Shown here: piece after piece, positions 15,222 through 23,285 of the stretch
Layout: the number at the start of each line of letters is the position of its first letter
Position numbering within the stretch: the first letter of the stretch is position 1
Assembly: GCA_017995775.1 (NCBI GenBank)
Contig: JAGOIF010000007.1
Coordinates: 1-49,524 of the forward strand
Direction of reading: 5' to 3'
Source: Aliarcobacter sp.
GTDB lineage: Bacteria > Campylobacterota > Campylobacteria > Campylobacterales > Arcobacteraceae
Length of the DNA stretch: 49,524 nt
Position numbers and translations under genes: made by a program
The notes under the pieces: generated by a model
Seen by the model: the letters and a program-made list of their open reading frames with translations, nothing else
The model's database searches: none
What the model was told of the DNA's origin: nothing

Positions 15222-15977
15222 TTACAAACCTTTATCTTTTTTTATCATTTCATATGCTTCATTTATCTCTTGAAGTTTTTTAGTTGCATCATCAATAATA
15301 TTTTGACTAGCTCCCTGGCCTATGATAATATCAGGATGATATTTTTTAACCAAAGTTCTATAATTTTTCTTTAAAGTTGCTGCATCATCTGAAATATTTG
15401 ATTCTAAGATTTCATATGCTTTTTCTAAACTAATAGCCTTACTTGATGCTTGTTGTGCATAAAAAGTTTTAAAAGTTTTTATCATATTATCAAAATCTTC
15501 GATTCTAATTTTTAAAGCATTTGATATATCTTCTGTAATCATTTTTTCAGTATTTGAAAATTCTTTATCAATAAATGCCAAATTTAATAGATATTCCATG
15601 ATTTTAATTCGTTTAGTATAATCATTTCTAGTTAGGCTATATAATTTTTCACAAATTATAATCATATTATCAAAACTTTCTTTTTCTTTTGCATATAGTG
15701 CTTTTAATTTATCTCTAATTTCATCACTATTTTCAAAATGACTTGCAATATCATTAAATGTATGTTTTAAAAGTTCAGCTTCTAATTCACAAACTCTACC
15801 ATCAGCTTTTGCTACTTTTGCCATTAAAGAGATTAATAATCCTGCTTCGTGGTTTGATAAGTCGCCTTCAAATTTATCTTTTCTTTTTAAATTTATATTT
15901 ACAAACTCTTCTGTTTTATAATTTTTTCCTATGAAATATAAAATTGTAATAACTATTAATATTACTAAAATTTCCAT
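15222..15977 (-). CDS. DjlA-like membrane-anchored TerB/DnaJ-domain co-chaperone
   Basis: An N-terminal membrane helix (about 2-17) is followed by a TerB-like helical domain (about 38-170, with AKVAKADGRVCELEAEL and LAFIDKEFSNTEK). A C-terminal J-domain (about 185-251) carries the HPD tripeptide at 214-216 (LVKKYHPDIII). This order matches DjlA proteins, which stimulate the ATPase of DnaK at the membrane. The 251-residue length is normal. No dnaK lies nearby. It is divergent from tatB. Confidence 0.88.
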   Translation of the reverse strand: MEILVILIVITILYFIGKNYKTEEFVNINLKRKDKFEGDLSNHEAGLLISLMAKVAKADGRVCELEAELLKHTFNDIASHFENSDEIRDKLKALYAKEKESFDNMIIICEKLYSLTRNDYTKRIKIMEYLLNLAFIDKEFSNTEKMITEDISNALKIRIEDFDNMIKTFKTFYAQQASSKAISLEKAYEILESNISDDAATLKKNYRTLVKKYHPDIIIGQGASQNIIDDATKKLQEINEAYEMIKKDKGL

Positions 15978-16144
15978 TTTTACCCTTAATTTACAATTAT
16001 TTTGCTCTAGTTTTAGATTTTATCAAATTTTTGGTAAAACATAGAGAAAACAATAATTAAAAGTTATATATTTACGTCACTTAAGTAGTATTTTTAATCT
16101 TATTAGTTAAAATTTCTCCCTTTATTTATACAATGGAGTTATAT

Positions 16145-16555
16145 ATGTTTGGAATGGGCATTATGGAAATTTTTTTAATTGCAATAGTTGCAGTTATCGC
16201 GTTAGGGCCTGAAAAGTTACCTGATACTATGGTTCAAATAGCAAAATTTATCAAAAAATTAAAAAATAGTCTTGATGATGCTAAGTCAACTTTAGATAGT
16301 GAATTAAACATATCTGAAATGAAAGCAGAAGCTAGCAAGTTTAAATCTCAAATTGAAGATACAAAAACATCTTTATCATTTAATTCAAATTTAGGTTTAG
16401 ATGATATTTTAAAAGATGATTTAAAAACGCCATCTCCTAAAAAAGAAAAAGATGAAGAAATCATCGAAGAAAAACCAAAAGATGAAAAAATTTCATTTAA
16501 AAAAGAGAATAAATTCAAAGTTAAATTAGATGATAAAAAAGAGGATAATGCATAA
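16145..16555 (+). CDS. tatB: Twin-arginine translocase subunit TatB
   Basis: The start MFGMGIMEIFLIAIVAVIALGP with its TM helix, then the E-K-L-P hinge (GPEKLPDTMVQIAKFIKKLK) and a long amphipathic helix, is classic TatB. The acidic, lysine-rich tail is variable. I chose ATG at 16145, which has GGAG six bases upstream. An in-frame ATG at 16133 would place that site inside the gene. The length is 136 residues. The stop overlaps the tatC start (TAATG). With TatC it forms the receptor for folded Tat substrates at the inner membrane. Confidence 0.93.
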   Translation: MFGMGIMEIFLIAIVAVIALGPEKLPDTMVQIAKFIKKLKNSLDDAKSTLDSELNISEMKAEASKFKSQIEDTKTSLSFNSNLGLDDILKDDLKTPSPKKEKDEEIIEEKPKDEKISFKKENKFKVKLDDKKEDNA

Positions 16556-17286
16556 TGTTTGAAGATTTAAAACCCCATATTGCGGATCTTAGAAAAAGAC
16601 TAGTAATCTCAAGTTTAACTGTTATTGCTATGTTTTTTGTTTGTTTTTCTTTTTATGAACCAATCTTAACTTGGATGATGGTTCCAGTTGAAACTGTATT
16701 ACCTAAAAATTCTCAAATGGTTGCAGTTGAAATTCAAGAAACTTTCTTTACAGCTTTAAAAGTAGCATTTTTCGCAGGTTTCATTGTATCTCTTCCTGTT
16801 ATATTTTGGCAGTTATGGTTGTTTTTAGCTCCAGGGCTTTATGACCATGAAAAAAAACTTGTAATTCCATTTGTTTTTTTTGCAACTTTAATGTTTTTAA
16901 TGGGTGCATCATTTGCTTATTATATAGTTGTTCCCGTTGGTTTTGAATTTTTAATTAATTTTGGTTCTACAGTTGTTACAATTTTACCTAGTATTGGTAA
17001 ATATGTTGGATTTTTTACAAAACTTTTAATTGGTTTTGGAATATCTTTTGAGTTACCTGTTATTACATTTTTTCTTGCAAAAATTGGACTTGTTAATGAT
17101 AAAATGTTAAAAGATTTCTTTAGATATGCAGTTGTTCTTATTTTCATAGTTGCTGCACTTTTAACACCTCCTGATGTAATAAGTCAATTATTAATGGCAG
17201 CTCCTTTATTACTTTTATATGCTGTTTCAATCTATATTGCAAAAGTATTTAATCCAGCACCTAAAGAAGAAGATGAGGAAGAGTAA
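16555..17286 (+). CDS. tatC: Twin-arginine translocase subunit TatC
   Basis: The 243-residue protein has six predicted membrane helices. Its N-terminal cytoplasmic segment (FEDLKPHIADLRKRLVIS) resembles the canonical H-L-x-E-L-R-x-R motif in degraded form. The conserved FWQLWLFLAPGLYDHEKK is the first cytoplasmic loop, with F-x-P-G-L-Y-x-x-E-K. SFELPVITFFLAKIGLV and LLTPPDVISQLLMA-PLL near the C-terminus are also diagnostic. It binds twin-arginine signal peptides. It is coupled to tatB by a one-base overlap, and queA follows two bases later. Confidence 0.95.
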   Translation: MFEDLKPHIADLRKRLVISSLTVIAMFFVCFSFYEPILTWMMVPVETVLPKNSQMVAVEIQETFFTALKVAFFAGFIVSLPVIFWQLWLFLAPGLYDHEKKLVIPFVFFATLMFLMGASFAYYIVVPVGFEFLINFGSTVVTILPSIGKYVGFFTKLLIGFGISFELPVITFFLAKIGLVNDKMLKDFFRYAVVLIFIVAALLTPPDVISQLLMAAPLLLLYAVSIYIAKVFNPAPKEEDEEE

Positions 17287-17288
17287 AA

Positions 17289-18311
17289 TTGTTAGACTCT
17301 TTAAAAACTTCAAGTTATGATTATAATTTACCCAAAGAACTTATAGCTACACATCCAGTAAGCCCAGCAGATAGCGCTAGGCTTTTGGTTTATAATAGAT
17401 CCACAAACGAAATAATTCACACAACTTTTAATAAGCTAATGGATTTTTTACCCCAAAATATTTCAGTTTTTTTAAATGATACAAAAGTTATAAAAGCAAG
17501 AATCTTTGGAACAAAAGAAACTGGCGGAAAAATTGAACTTCTTTTAAATAAACCACTTTTTATGAATAGATATTTAGTAATGATAGGTGGAAAAGTAAGA
17601 GTTGGAACAAAACTATTTTTTGATTGTAATTTAAGTGCAAATGTTTTAGAAGTAAATGAAGATGGAAGTCGTGTCGTAGAATTTTTTCAAGATGATAAAA
17701 AACTAGACTTTTTAGAACTTGTTGATATTTTAAATAAAATTGGACATTTACCACTTCCTCCTTATATGAATAGAGATGATGAAAAACAAGATGAGCAAGA
17801 TTATCAAACGCTATTTGCTAAAAACTATGGAGCAGTTGCAGCGCCTACGGCATCACTACATTTTACACCAGAACTATTAGAAAAAATAAATGTTAAATAT
17901 GATGTAAATTATTTAACACTTCATGTGGGAGCTGGAACTTTTAAACCAGTTGATGTGGATGATATTTTAAATCATCCAATGCATAGCGAATATTTTGAAA
18001 TAGGAATTGATGCTAAAAAAGCTTTAGATAAAGCACAAAAAGTTCTTGCAGTTGGAACTACGGTTACAAGAACTGTTGAGTATTATGCAAGAACAAATAA
18101 AATACAAGGTGAATGTGATTTATTTTTAAATCCAGCAAATAAACCAATCAAAGTTGATTATTTACTAACAAACTTTCACCTACCAAAATCTACATTAATC
18201 ATGCTTGTTGCATCATTTGTGGGATTAGAAAAAACACTTGAAATTTACCAAGAAGCCATAAAAGAAAATTACAGATTTTACTCTTATGGTGATGGTATGT
18301 TAATTATATAA
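17289..18311 (+). CDS. queA: S-adenosylmethionine:tRNA ribosyltransferase-isomerase
   Basis: QueA transfers and isomerises the ribosyl part of SAM to make epoxyqueuosine in tRNA. Diagnostic segments are SYDYNLPKELIATHPVSP near the start, TKETGGKIELLL-like (TKETGGKIELLL), AAPTASLHFTPELL, LTLHVGAGTFKPV and FHLPKSTLIMLVASFVG. The start is TTG at 17289, two bases after the tatC stop; the next ATG would remove conserved N-terminal residues. The length of 340 residues is normal. Confidence 0.95.
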   Translation: MLDSLKTSSYDYNLPKELIATHPVSPADSARLLVYNRSTNEIIHTTFNKLMDFLPQNISVFLNDTKVIKARIFGTKETGGKIELLLNKPLFMNRYLVMIGGKVRVGTKLFFDCNLSANVLEVNEDGSRVVEFFQDDKKLDFLELVDILNKIGHLPLPPYMNRDDEKQDEQDYQTLFAKNYGAVAAPTASLHFTPELLEKINVKYDVNYLTLHVGAGTFKPVDVDDILNHPMHSEYFEIGIDAKKALDKAQKVLAVGTTVTRTVEYYARTNKIQGECDLFLNPANKPIKVDYLLTNFHLPKSTLIMLVASFVGLEKTLEIYQEAIKENYRFYSYGDGMLII

Positions 18312-18331
18312 AAAAGGAATACAGAACTAAT

Positions 18332-19081
18332 ATGGCTTATTACGTACTATTTGATACAGAAACTACGGGAAATCAAGAAGAAGATAGAGTTATCCAATTT
18401 GGAGCAATGGTTGTTGATCAAAAAGGTAAAGTTGAGGCTTTTGATGAACTTTGTTCAAGTGATGTTGAAATAAAAATTGAAGCAATGGAAGTTCACAATA
18501 TTACTCCTGATTTATTAATAGGAAAGCCAAAAGCAGTTGAAACAAACTTTTATCAAAAACTAGAAGAATTAAATACAAATGAAAACTTTTTAATAGCTCA
18601 TAATATACCTTTTGATTTAGGAATGATAAAAAAAGAGGGATTTGTAAATCAGTATCAATTAATTGATACTTTAAGATGTGCAAAGCACTTATTTCCAGAG
18701 CTTCCATATCATAGACTTCAATATATTAGATATGCATTAGAACTGTTTAAAGTAGAAGAAACAGAAGCATCTAAACATAATATTACGATTAAAGCTCATG
18801 ATGCTATTGGTGATGTTTTAGTTATGAAACTATTTTTAACAAAACTTGTAGCAAAATGTAGACAAATCTATCCTGATTACAATCCTATTGAAAAATTAGC
18901 TGAATTAACTAAAACTCCTGTTTTTATCAAAACTTTCAAATTTGGAAAACATAAAGGTAAAGATGTTGAGCAAGTTGCAAAGGAAGATGCAGGATATTTA
19001 AATTGGATGAGAACTAATATGGAACTTGATGATGATTTAAAATATACTTTAGATAAGGTTTTAGGCTCTGCAAATTACTAA
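18332..19081 (+). CDS. 3'-5' exonuclease, DEDDh family (ExoX-like C-terminus)
   Basis: The DnaQ-like exonuclease core has D8-x-E10 in LFDTETTG, the second motif NIPFD near residue 90, and the DEDDh motif H-x4-D (HDAIGD, about 154-159). After the nuclease domain comes an extension with FKFGKHKGKDVEQVAKEDAG-YLNWM. This resembles the C-terminal domain of exodeoxyribonuclease X and related proteins. The substrate is probably DNA. It is not a polymerase III proofreading subunit by length or motif context. It follows queA by 20 bases and may share its transcript. Confidence 0.85.
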   Translation: MAYYVLFDTETTGNQEEDRVIQFGAMVVDQKGKVEAFDELCSSDVEIKIEAMEVHNITPDLLIGKPKAVETNFYQKLEELNTNENFLIAHNIPFDLGMIKKEGFVNQYQLIDTLRCAKHLFPELPYHRLQYIRYALELFKVEETEASKHNITIKAHDAIGDVLVMKLFLTKLVAKCRQIYPDYNPIEKLAELTKTPVFIKTFKFGKHKGKDVEQVAKEDAGYLNWMRTNMELDDDLKYTLDKVLGSANY

Positions 19082-19130
19082 ATTAGTTACCTATTAGTTT
19101 AATATAAATTACATATTAATATTATTTTTG

Positions 19131-19136
19131 TATAAT
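19131..19136 (+). promoter_or_regulatory. Probable -10 element of the NSS transporter gene
   Basis: TATAAT lies about 30 bases before the TTG start of the transporter, in a T-rich stretch with a G directly before it. No convincing -35 box is visible, which is common in Campylobacterota promoters. Confidence 0.5.
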
Positions 19137-19166
19137 TTGTTTTTATCTTGAAATAAAAGGCGAAGA

Positions 19167-20501
19167 TTGAACAAGTTTTCTAGACTCGGGTTTATTCTAG
19201 CAGCGGCTGGTTCTGCTGTTGGTTTAGGAAATATATGGAAATTTCCATATATTACAGGTGAATATGGTGGTGGTGCTTTTGTTATAATATATCTTTTATG
19301 TATATTATTTATTGGTCTTACTGTATTTATTGCAGAATCATTAATTGGGCAAAATGCTCAGGCAAATGTGGCTACTTCTTTTGTTGATACTTCTAAATCA
19401 AAAAATCCTAAGTGGAAATTTGTTATTTTCATAGTATTTTCTGCCTTAGTTATTCTTTCATTTTATTCAGTTGTATTAGGTTGGATTTTAAAATATATTT
19501 ATATTTCATTTTCTACTTTACCTGTTGGTACACAAGCTGCAACGGAAACTTTTAATAATCTTGTTTCTAAAGATATCTTTTCTCAAATAGTTCTTCATAC
19601 AATTATTTCTGTAACTGTTATTTGGATTGTTTTAAAAGGAATAAAAGATGGAATTGAAAAATTAAATCTTATTTTGATGCCTTTATTAGCCATCATTTTA
19701 TTTGGATTATTTATTTATTCATTATCATTAAATAGCTTTTCAAAATCTGTTGAATTTATGTTTTATGCTGATTGGAGCAAAATAAACTCTGATGCATTTT
19801 TAGCGGCTCTTGGACAAGCTTTCTTTACACTTTCTTTAGGAATTGGAACTATTATTACTTATGCGGCATCTTTACCTAAAGATGTAAATATTGTAAAATC
19901 TTCTATTTTTGTAGCTATGTTTGATACGGTAATTGCTTTAATTGCTGGAGTTATAATCTTCTCATTTTTATTTGAAGCAGGAGCACAAAGTACAGCAGGT
20001 CCTGGGCTTGTGTTTATTTCTCTTCCTGTTATTTTTGAACAATGGGGAACACTTGGAAATGTTATTTCTGTTTCATTTTTCATAGCTTTATTATTTGCAG
20101 GAATCACATCTGCTGTTTCTATGATAGAACCTGCTTTAATGTTTTTTATAGAACAATTTAATATGAGTAGAAAAAAAGCTACTACTATTTGTGGGGTTAT
20201 TTTTTATAGTTTAGGAATTGTTGCCCTACTTTCTATGTCTAGCTCTTATGGTGCACAATTAACATTCTTTAATAAAAATGCTTTTGACTGGATGGATTTT
20301 GTAACATCTTCTATTATGATGCCATTGGGTGCATTTATTACTTGTATATTCTTAGGATATTTTGTTGATAAAAAATTCTTAAGAGATATACTTACAAAAC
20401 ATACCAGCTTAACAATATTTAATATTTGGTATGTACTTATTAAATATTTAGTACCCTTTGCAATTATTGCAATATTTTTAAACCAAATAGGGGTTATATA
20501 A
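19167..20501 (+). CDS. Sodium-dependent transporter, neurotransmitter:sodium symporter family
   Basis: A 444-residue integral membrane protein with about 11 helices. The first helix, LAAAGSAVGLGNIWKFPYI, is the NSS signature with the unwound G-x-G-N-x-W-x-F-P segment that binds sodium and substrate. GQAFFTLSLGIGTIITYA lies in helix 6, and FAGITSAVSMIEP also fits the family. Bacterial members move amino acids such as leucine, tryptophan or tyrosine; the substrate here cannot be read. The start is TTG at 19167. The last 24 bases overlap comEC on the other strand with no hairpin between them. Confidence 0.93.
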   Translation: MNKFSRLGFILAAAGSAVGLGNIWKFPYITGEYGGGAFVIIYLLCILFIGLTVFIAESLIGQNAQANVATSFVDTSKSKNPKWKFVIFIVFSALVILSFYSVVLGWILKYIYISFSTLPVGTQAATETFNNLVSKDIFSQIVLHTIISVTVIWIVLKGIKDGIEKLNLILMPLLAIILFGLFIYSLSLNSFSKSVEFMFYADWSKINSDAFLAALGQAFFTLSLGIGTIITYAASLPKDVNIVKSSIFVAMFDTVIALIAGVIIFSFLFEAGAQSTAGPGLVFISLPVIFEQWGTLGNVISVSFFIALLFAGITSAVSMIEPALMFFIEQFNMSRKKATTICGVIFYSLGIVALLSMSSSYGAQLTFFNKNAFDWMDFVTSSIMMPLGAFITCIFLGYFVDKKFLRDILTKHTSLTIFNIWYVLIKYLVPFAIIAIFLNQIGVI

Positions 20502-21722
20502 ATATAGATTAAAAATAATCATCAATATATTTAAAACCCAAAACGCCTTTTTATAAAATATTGAAGCTAATGAAAACATTAGATAAACAATAAAAAAATA
20601 AAAAGGCGTTTCCACATTATAAACATACATATCCCAATATAAAAACTTTTTTATAAAACCATCAAAATAAATAGCAAAATCAAAAATATGTGCAAAAATC
20701 TCAAATGGATAAAAAAACGTAAATAAAATAGTAATAAGAGGCGATAAAAACTGCTCATAAGAAGTTTGTGGAAAATAAAAATGCACAATAGGATTAAATA
20801 TCAAAAACATCCAAAGATTAAAAAGAACTATTTGCAAATATTTATTTAATTTTGAGAAATACTGAAGAAATAAAAATATATAAAATACAGCAATAATAGA
20901 AAACCAAAATCCAAGGGAAAAAAAGTATTTAGGGAAAAGTGAAATAACTATTAAAAAAACGATAAATAAAGTTGTATATGAAAATAGTTTTATATTATAA
21001 CGCAAAAGAAATATGGCAAATACAAACATAACAAAAGCACGTAAAAGTGATGGAACTACGTTCGTTAAAATCAAATAAAAAAATAAAAAGGAAATAGATA
21101 CAAGTAATAAATCATACTTTTTATTACGATATAAAAAATATTTTTTATGCAAATAAGTATAAGGAAAATAAAATATCCAGTAAATCACAAAAGACAAAAC
21201 TCCTAAATGAAATCCAGAAAGTGCAATCAAATGACTAATTCCATAGTTTGTACAAATATCTCTTAGTTCTTTTGATATGGGAATTGCTAGAAATAAAGCT
21301 TGAAAAAGTTCTTTTGTAATATTATCTTCGTGATTTGAATCTATCTTTTTTATTATTTCATCTTTAAAACCGCTTTGTTTTTCAATTTTTTTAAAAATGA
21401 TTGATTTTGCGTAAAATCCTTTTAGATAATCCAAAAAACTAATATTCTTTGAAAGTATTAAGATATTTAAAATATCAAGTTTTTCTACACTTTCACTTTT
21501 ATCAATATTTGTAAAAAAATCAAAATTAGAAGCACTTAATCTTAAAATATTGTAATCTTTTTTAGGATAAATATTTAAAACTTTTACTTTTGTTTCATAC
21601 ACTTCATCATCTATTAATTCTTGATATTTACTATATTCAATAGAAATATTTATTAATAAAATTATAATTAAAACTAAAAGTAGTTTATGCTGTGGCTTTA
21701 AAATAATCATAAAAATTATCAT
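20478..21722 (-). CDS. ComEC/Rec2-family competence protein, short form
   Basis: The 414-residue protein has several membrane helices and the ComEC core motif ISHLIALSGFHLGVLSF (competence domain). TNVVPSLLRAFVMF is a degenerate form of the family's R-A motif. Full-length ComEC of about 700-800 residues carries a C-terminal metallo-beta-lactamase domain, absent here, and the N-terminal OB region is reduced. Short ComEC proteins are usual in Campylobacterota. It is expected to conduct single-stranded DNA across the inner membrane during transformation. The start at 21722 has no clear ribosome-binding site; an ATG four codons later is possible. Confidence 0.85.
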   Translation of the reverse strand: MIIFMIILKPQHKLLLVLIIILLINISIEYSKYQELIDDEVYETKVKVLNIYPKKDYNILRLSASNFDFFTNIDKSESVEKLDILNILILSKNISFLDYLKGFYAKSIIFKKIEKQSGFKDEIIKKIDSNHEDNITKELFQALFLAIPISKELRDICTNYGISHLIALSGFHLGVLSFVIYWIFYFPYTYLHKKYFLYRNKKYDLLLVSISFLFFYLILTNVVPSLLRAFVMFVFAIFLLRYNIKLFSYTTLFIVFLIVISLFPKYFFSLGFWFSIIAVFYIFLFLQYFSKLNKYLQIVLFNLWMFLIFNPIVHFYFPQTSYEQFLSPLITILFTFFYPFEIFAHIFDFAIYFDGFIKKFLYWDMYVYNVETPFYFFIVYLMFSLASIFYKKAFWVLNILMIIFNLYLYNPYLV

Positions 21723-21740
21723 AGCTAAAATAAATTTATA

Positions 21741-21749
21741 TGTTATAAT
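21741..21749 (+). promoter_or_regulatory. Extended -10 promoter upstream of the PhoD-like gene
   Basis: TGTTATAAT is a perfect extended -10 element (TG-N-TATAAT), ending 32 bases before the ATG at 21782. A GGAG ribosome-binding site lies at 21773-21776. Confidence 0.65.
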
Positions 21750-21781
21750 TTTATATAAATATTTTTCGAAATGGAGTTAAA

Positions 21782-23263
21782 ATGAATGAAAAATTAGTTT
21801 TAGGACCTTTACTATCAGTTGAAGGTGAAAGTAAATATGTGGTGTGTTTTTTAAGTAAAGTTGATTCTAGTTTTTCTGTATTTTTTGATGATAAAGAAAT
21901 AAAAGCTGAAAAAATAACTGATTTAAAATATGGTTTTTTCTATAGAGCAGAATATTTGCTAAAACAATCAAAGAGTGCAAGAACAATCACATATAAAATA
22001 TCAAATAAAAGCTCGTTCTTTTCTGATATTCATGATAGAAGTTCATGGAGTTTTTATGTACCTTCTAGTATTGAAAAACCAAAGTTTGCATATGCATCGT
22101 GTAATGGCTTTTCAAGCCCTGATTTACTTGCTAAAACTGATGAGCCATACTTACTTTGGGATAAATTACTCGATCAACATAAAGCTGAGCCTTTTTCAAT
22201 ACTTATTATGGGTGGAGATCAAGTTTATGCAGATGAGATTTGGTCAAAAGTAAGTGAGCTAGAAGAGTGGTCAAGACTAAAAATGACTGAAAAGCTTAAA
22301 AGAAAAGCTACAAAACCAATGATTAAAAACCTAAATGATTTTTATGAAAAACTTTATTTAAGAAAATGGAGTGATATTCAAATGTCACTTTGTTTAGCAA
22401 CTATTCCTACTATTATGATGTGGGATGATCACGATATTTTTGATGGTTGGGGTTCATACCCAAGTGAACTTTTAAATTGTGATGTTTATCAAAATATATT
22501 TGAAGTTGCTAAAAAATATTTTGAAATATTTCAAATAAGAACAGTAAAAAATGAAACACTTTTTAATAAAGATAAAAGCCATTTTTCTTTTGCTTTAAAA
22601 TTTAGAAACTATGATATTTTGGCACTTGATAATAGAACGCAAAGAAGTATTTATCAAGTTATGGGAAATAATCAATGGAAAGAATTAAACACTTATCTTG
22701 ATACAAATATAGCAAGCAGTAATCTTTTGATTCTTTCAGCTGTTCCTGTTGTATATAGAGATTTTTCACTTACAGAAAATCTTGTTGATTTCACTTCTTG
22801 GCAAGAAGAATTAACAGATGATTTAAAAGATCATTGGAGAGCAAAAGAGCATCAAGGTGAAAGAATGCGTTTAATTATGAGATTATTTATGAATATCGAA
22901 AAAAGAAGAACTTTATTGAAAAACACAAGAACAGTTATTCTTTCAGGAGATGTTCATGTGGGTTCATTAGGAGTTATAAACAATCATAAAAATCAAAATA
23001 AAATCCATCAAATTGTATCTTCAGGAATAGTTCACACGCCACCTTCTTATATAGAATGGTTAGGAATTACTTCAATTACAAATGATAATAATGAGTATTT
23101 AAATGAAGATAAATCAATAGAAACTTCTATGCTAACACCATTTGGTTCAGGAAAATACATAAGAGTTAGAAACTTTGTAACAATAAATGAAGGAAGTGAT
23201 GAAAAGCTTTGGATAAATTGGATTTGTGATAACAAAGATAAACCTTGTTATCCCCTTGATTAG
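21782..23263 (+). CDS. PhoD-like metallophosphatase/phosphodiesterase
   Basis: A metallophosphoesterase core similar to PhoD alkaline phosphatases: ASCNGF at 105-110, MGGDQVYADEIW at 143-154, MWDDHDIFDGWGSYP near 214-228, and VILSGDVHVGSLG with metal-binding D and H near 385. There is no signal peptide or twin-arginine motif at the N-terminus, so this 493-residue form is probably cytoplasmic and differs from secreted PhoD. The N-terminal 95 residues form a separate, probably beta-rich domain. The substrate is unknown. The gene converges on ovoA, with an eight-base gap that lies within a shared hairpin. Confidence 0.8.
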   Translation: MNEKLVLGPLLSVEGESKYVVCFLSKVDSSFSVFFDDKEIKAEKITDLKYGFFYRAEYLLKQSKSARTITYKISNKSSFFSDIHDRSSWSFYVPSSIEKPKFAYASCNGFSSPDLLAKTDEPYLLWDKLLDQHKAEPFSILIMGGDQVYADEIWSKVSELEEWSRLKMTEKLKRKATKPMIKNLNDFYEKLYLRKWSDIQMSLCLATIPTIMMWDDHDIFDGWGSYPSELLNCDVYQNIFEVAKKYFEIFQIRTVKNETLFNKDKSHFSFALKFRNYDILALDNRTQRSIYQVMGNNQWKELNTYLDTNIASSNLLILSAVPVVYRDFSLTENLVDFTSWQEELTDDLKDHWRAKEHQGERMRLIMRLFMNIEKRRTLLKNTRTVILSGDVHVGSLGVINNHKNQNKIHQIVSSGIVHTPPSYIEWLGITSITNDNNEYLNEDKSIETSMLTPFGSGKYIRVRNFVTINEGSDEKLWINWICDNKDKPCYPLD

Positions 23264-23285
23264 AAGAAAGCTTAAGCTTTCTTCT
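23262..23285. terminator. 24-bp perfect palindrome between the PhoD-like gene and ovoA
   Basis: The two 12-base arms AGAAGAAAGCTT and AAGCTTTCTTCT are perfectly complementary. The left end overlaps the TAG of the plus-strand gene, and the centre includes the TAA of ovoA. The hairpin would be read in both directions, so it probably terminates both convergent transcripts. Neither side has a long T run. Confidence 0.65.
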
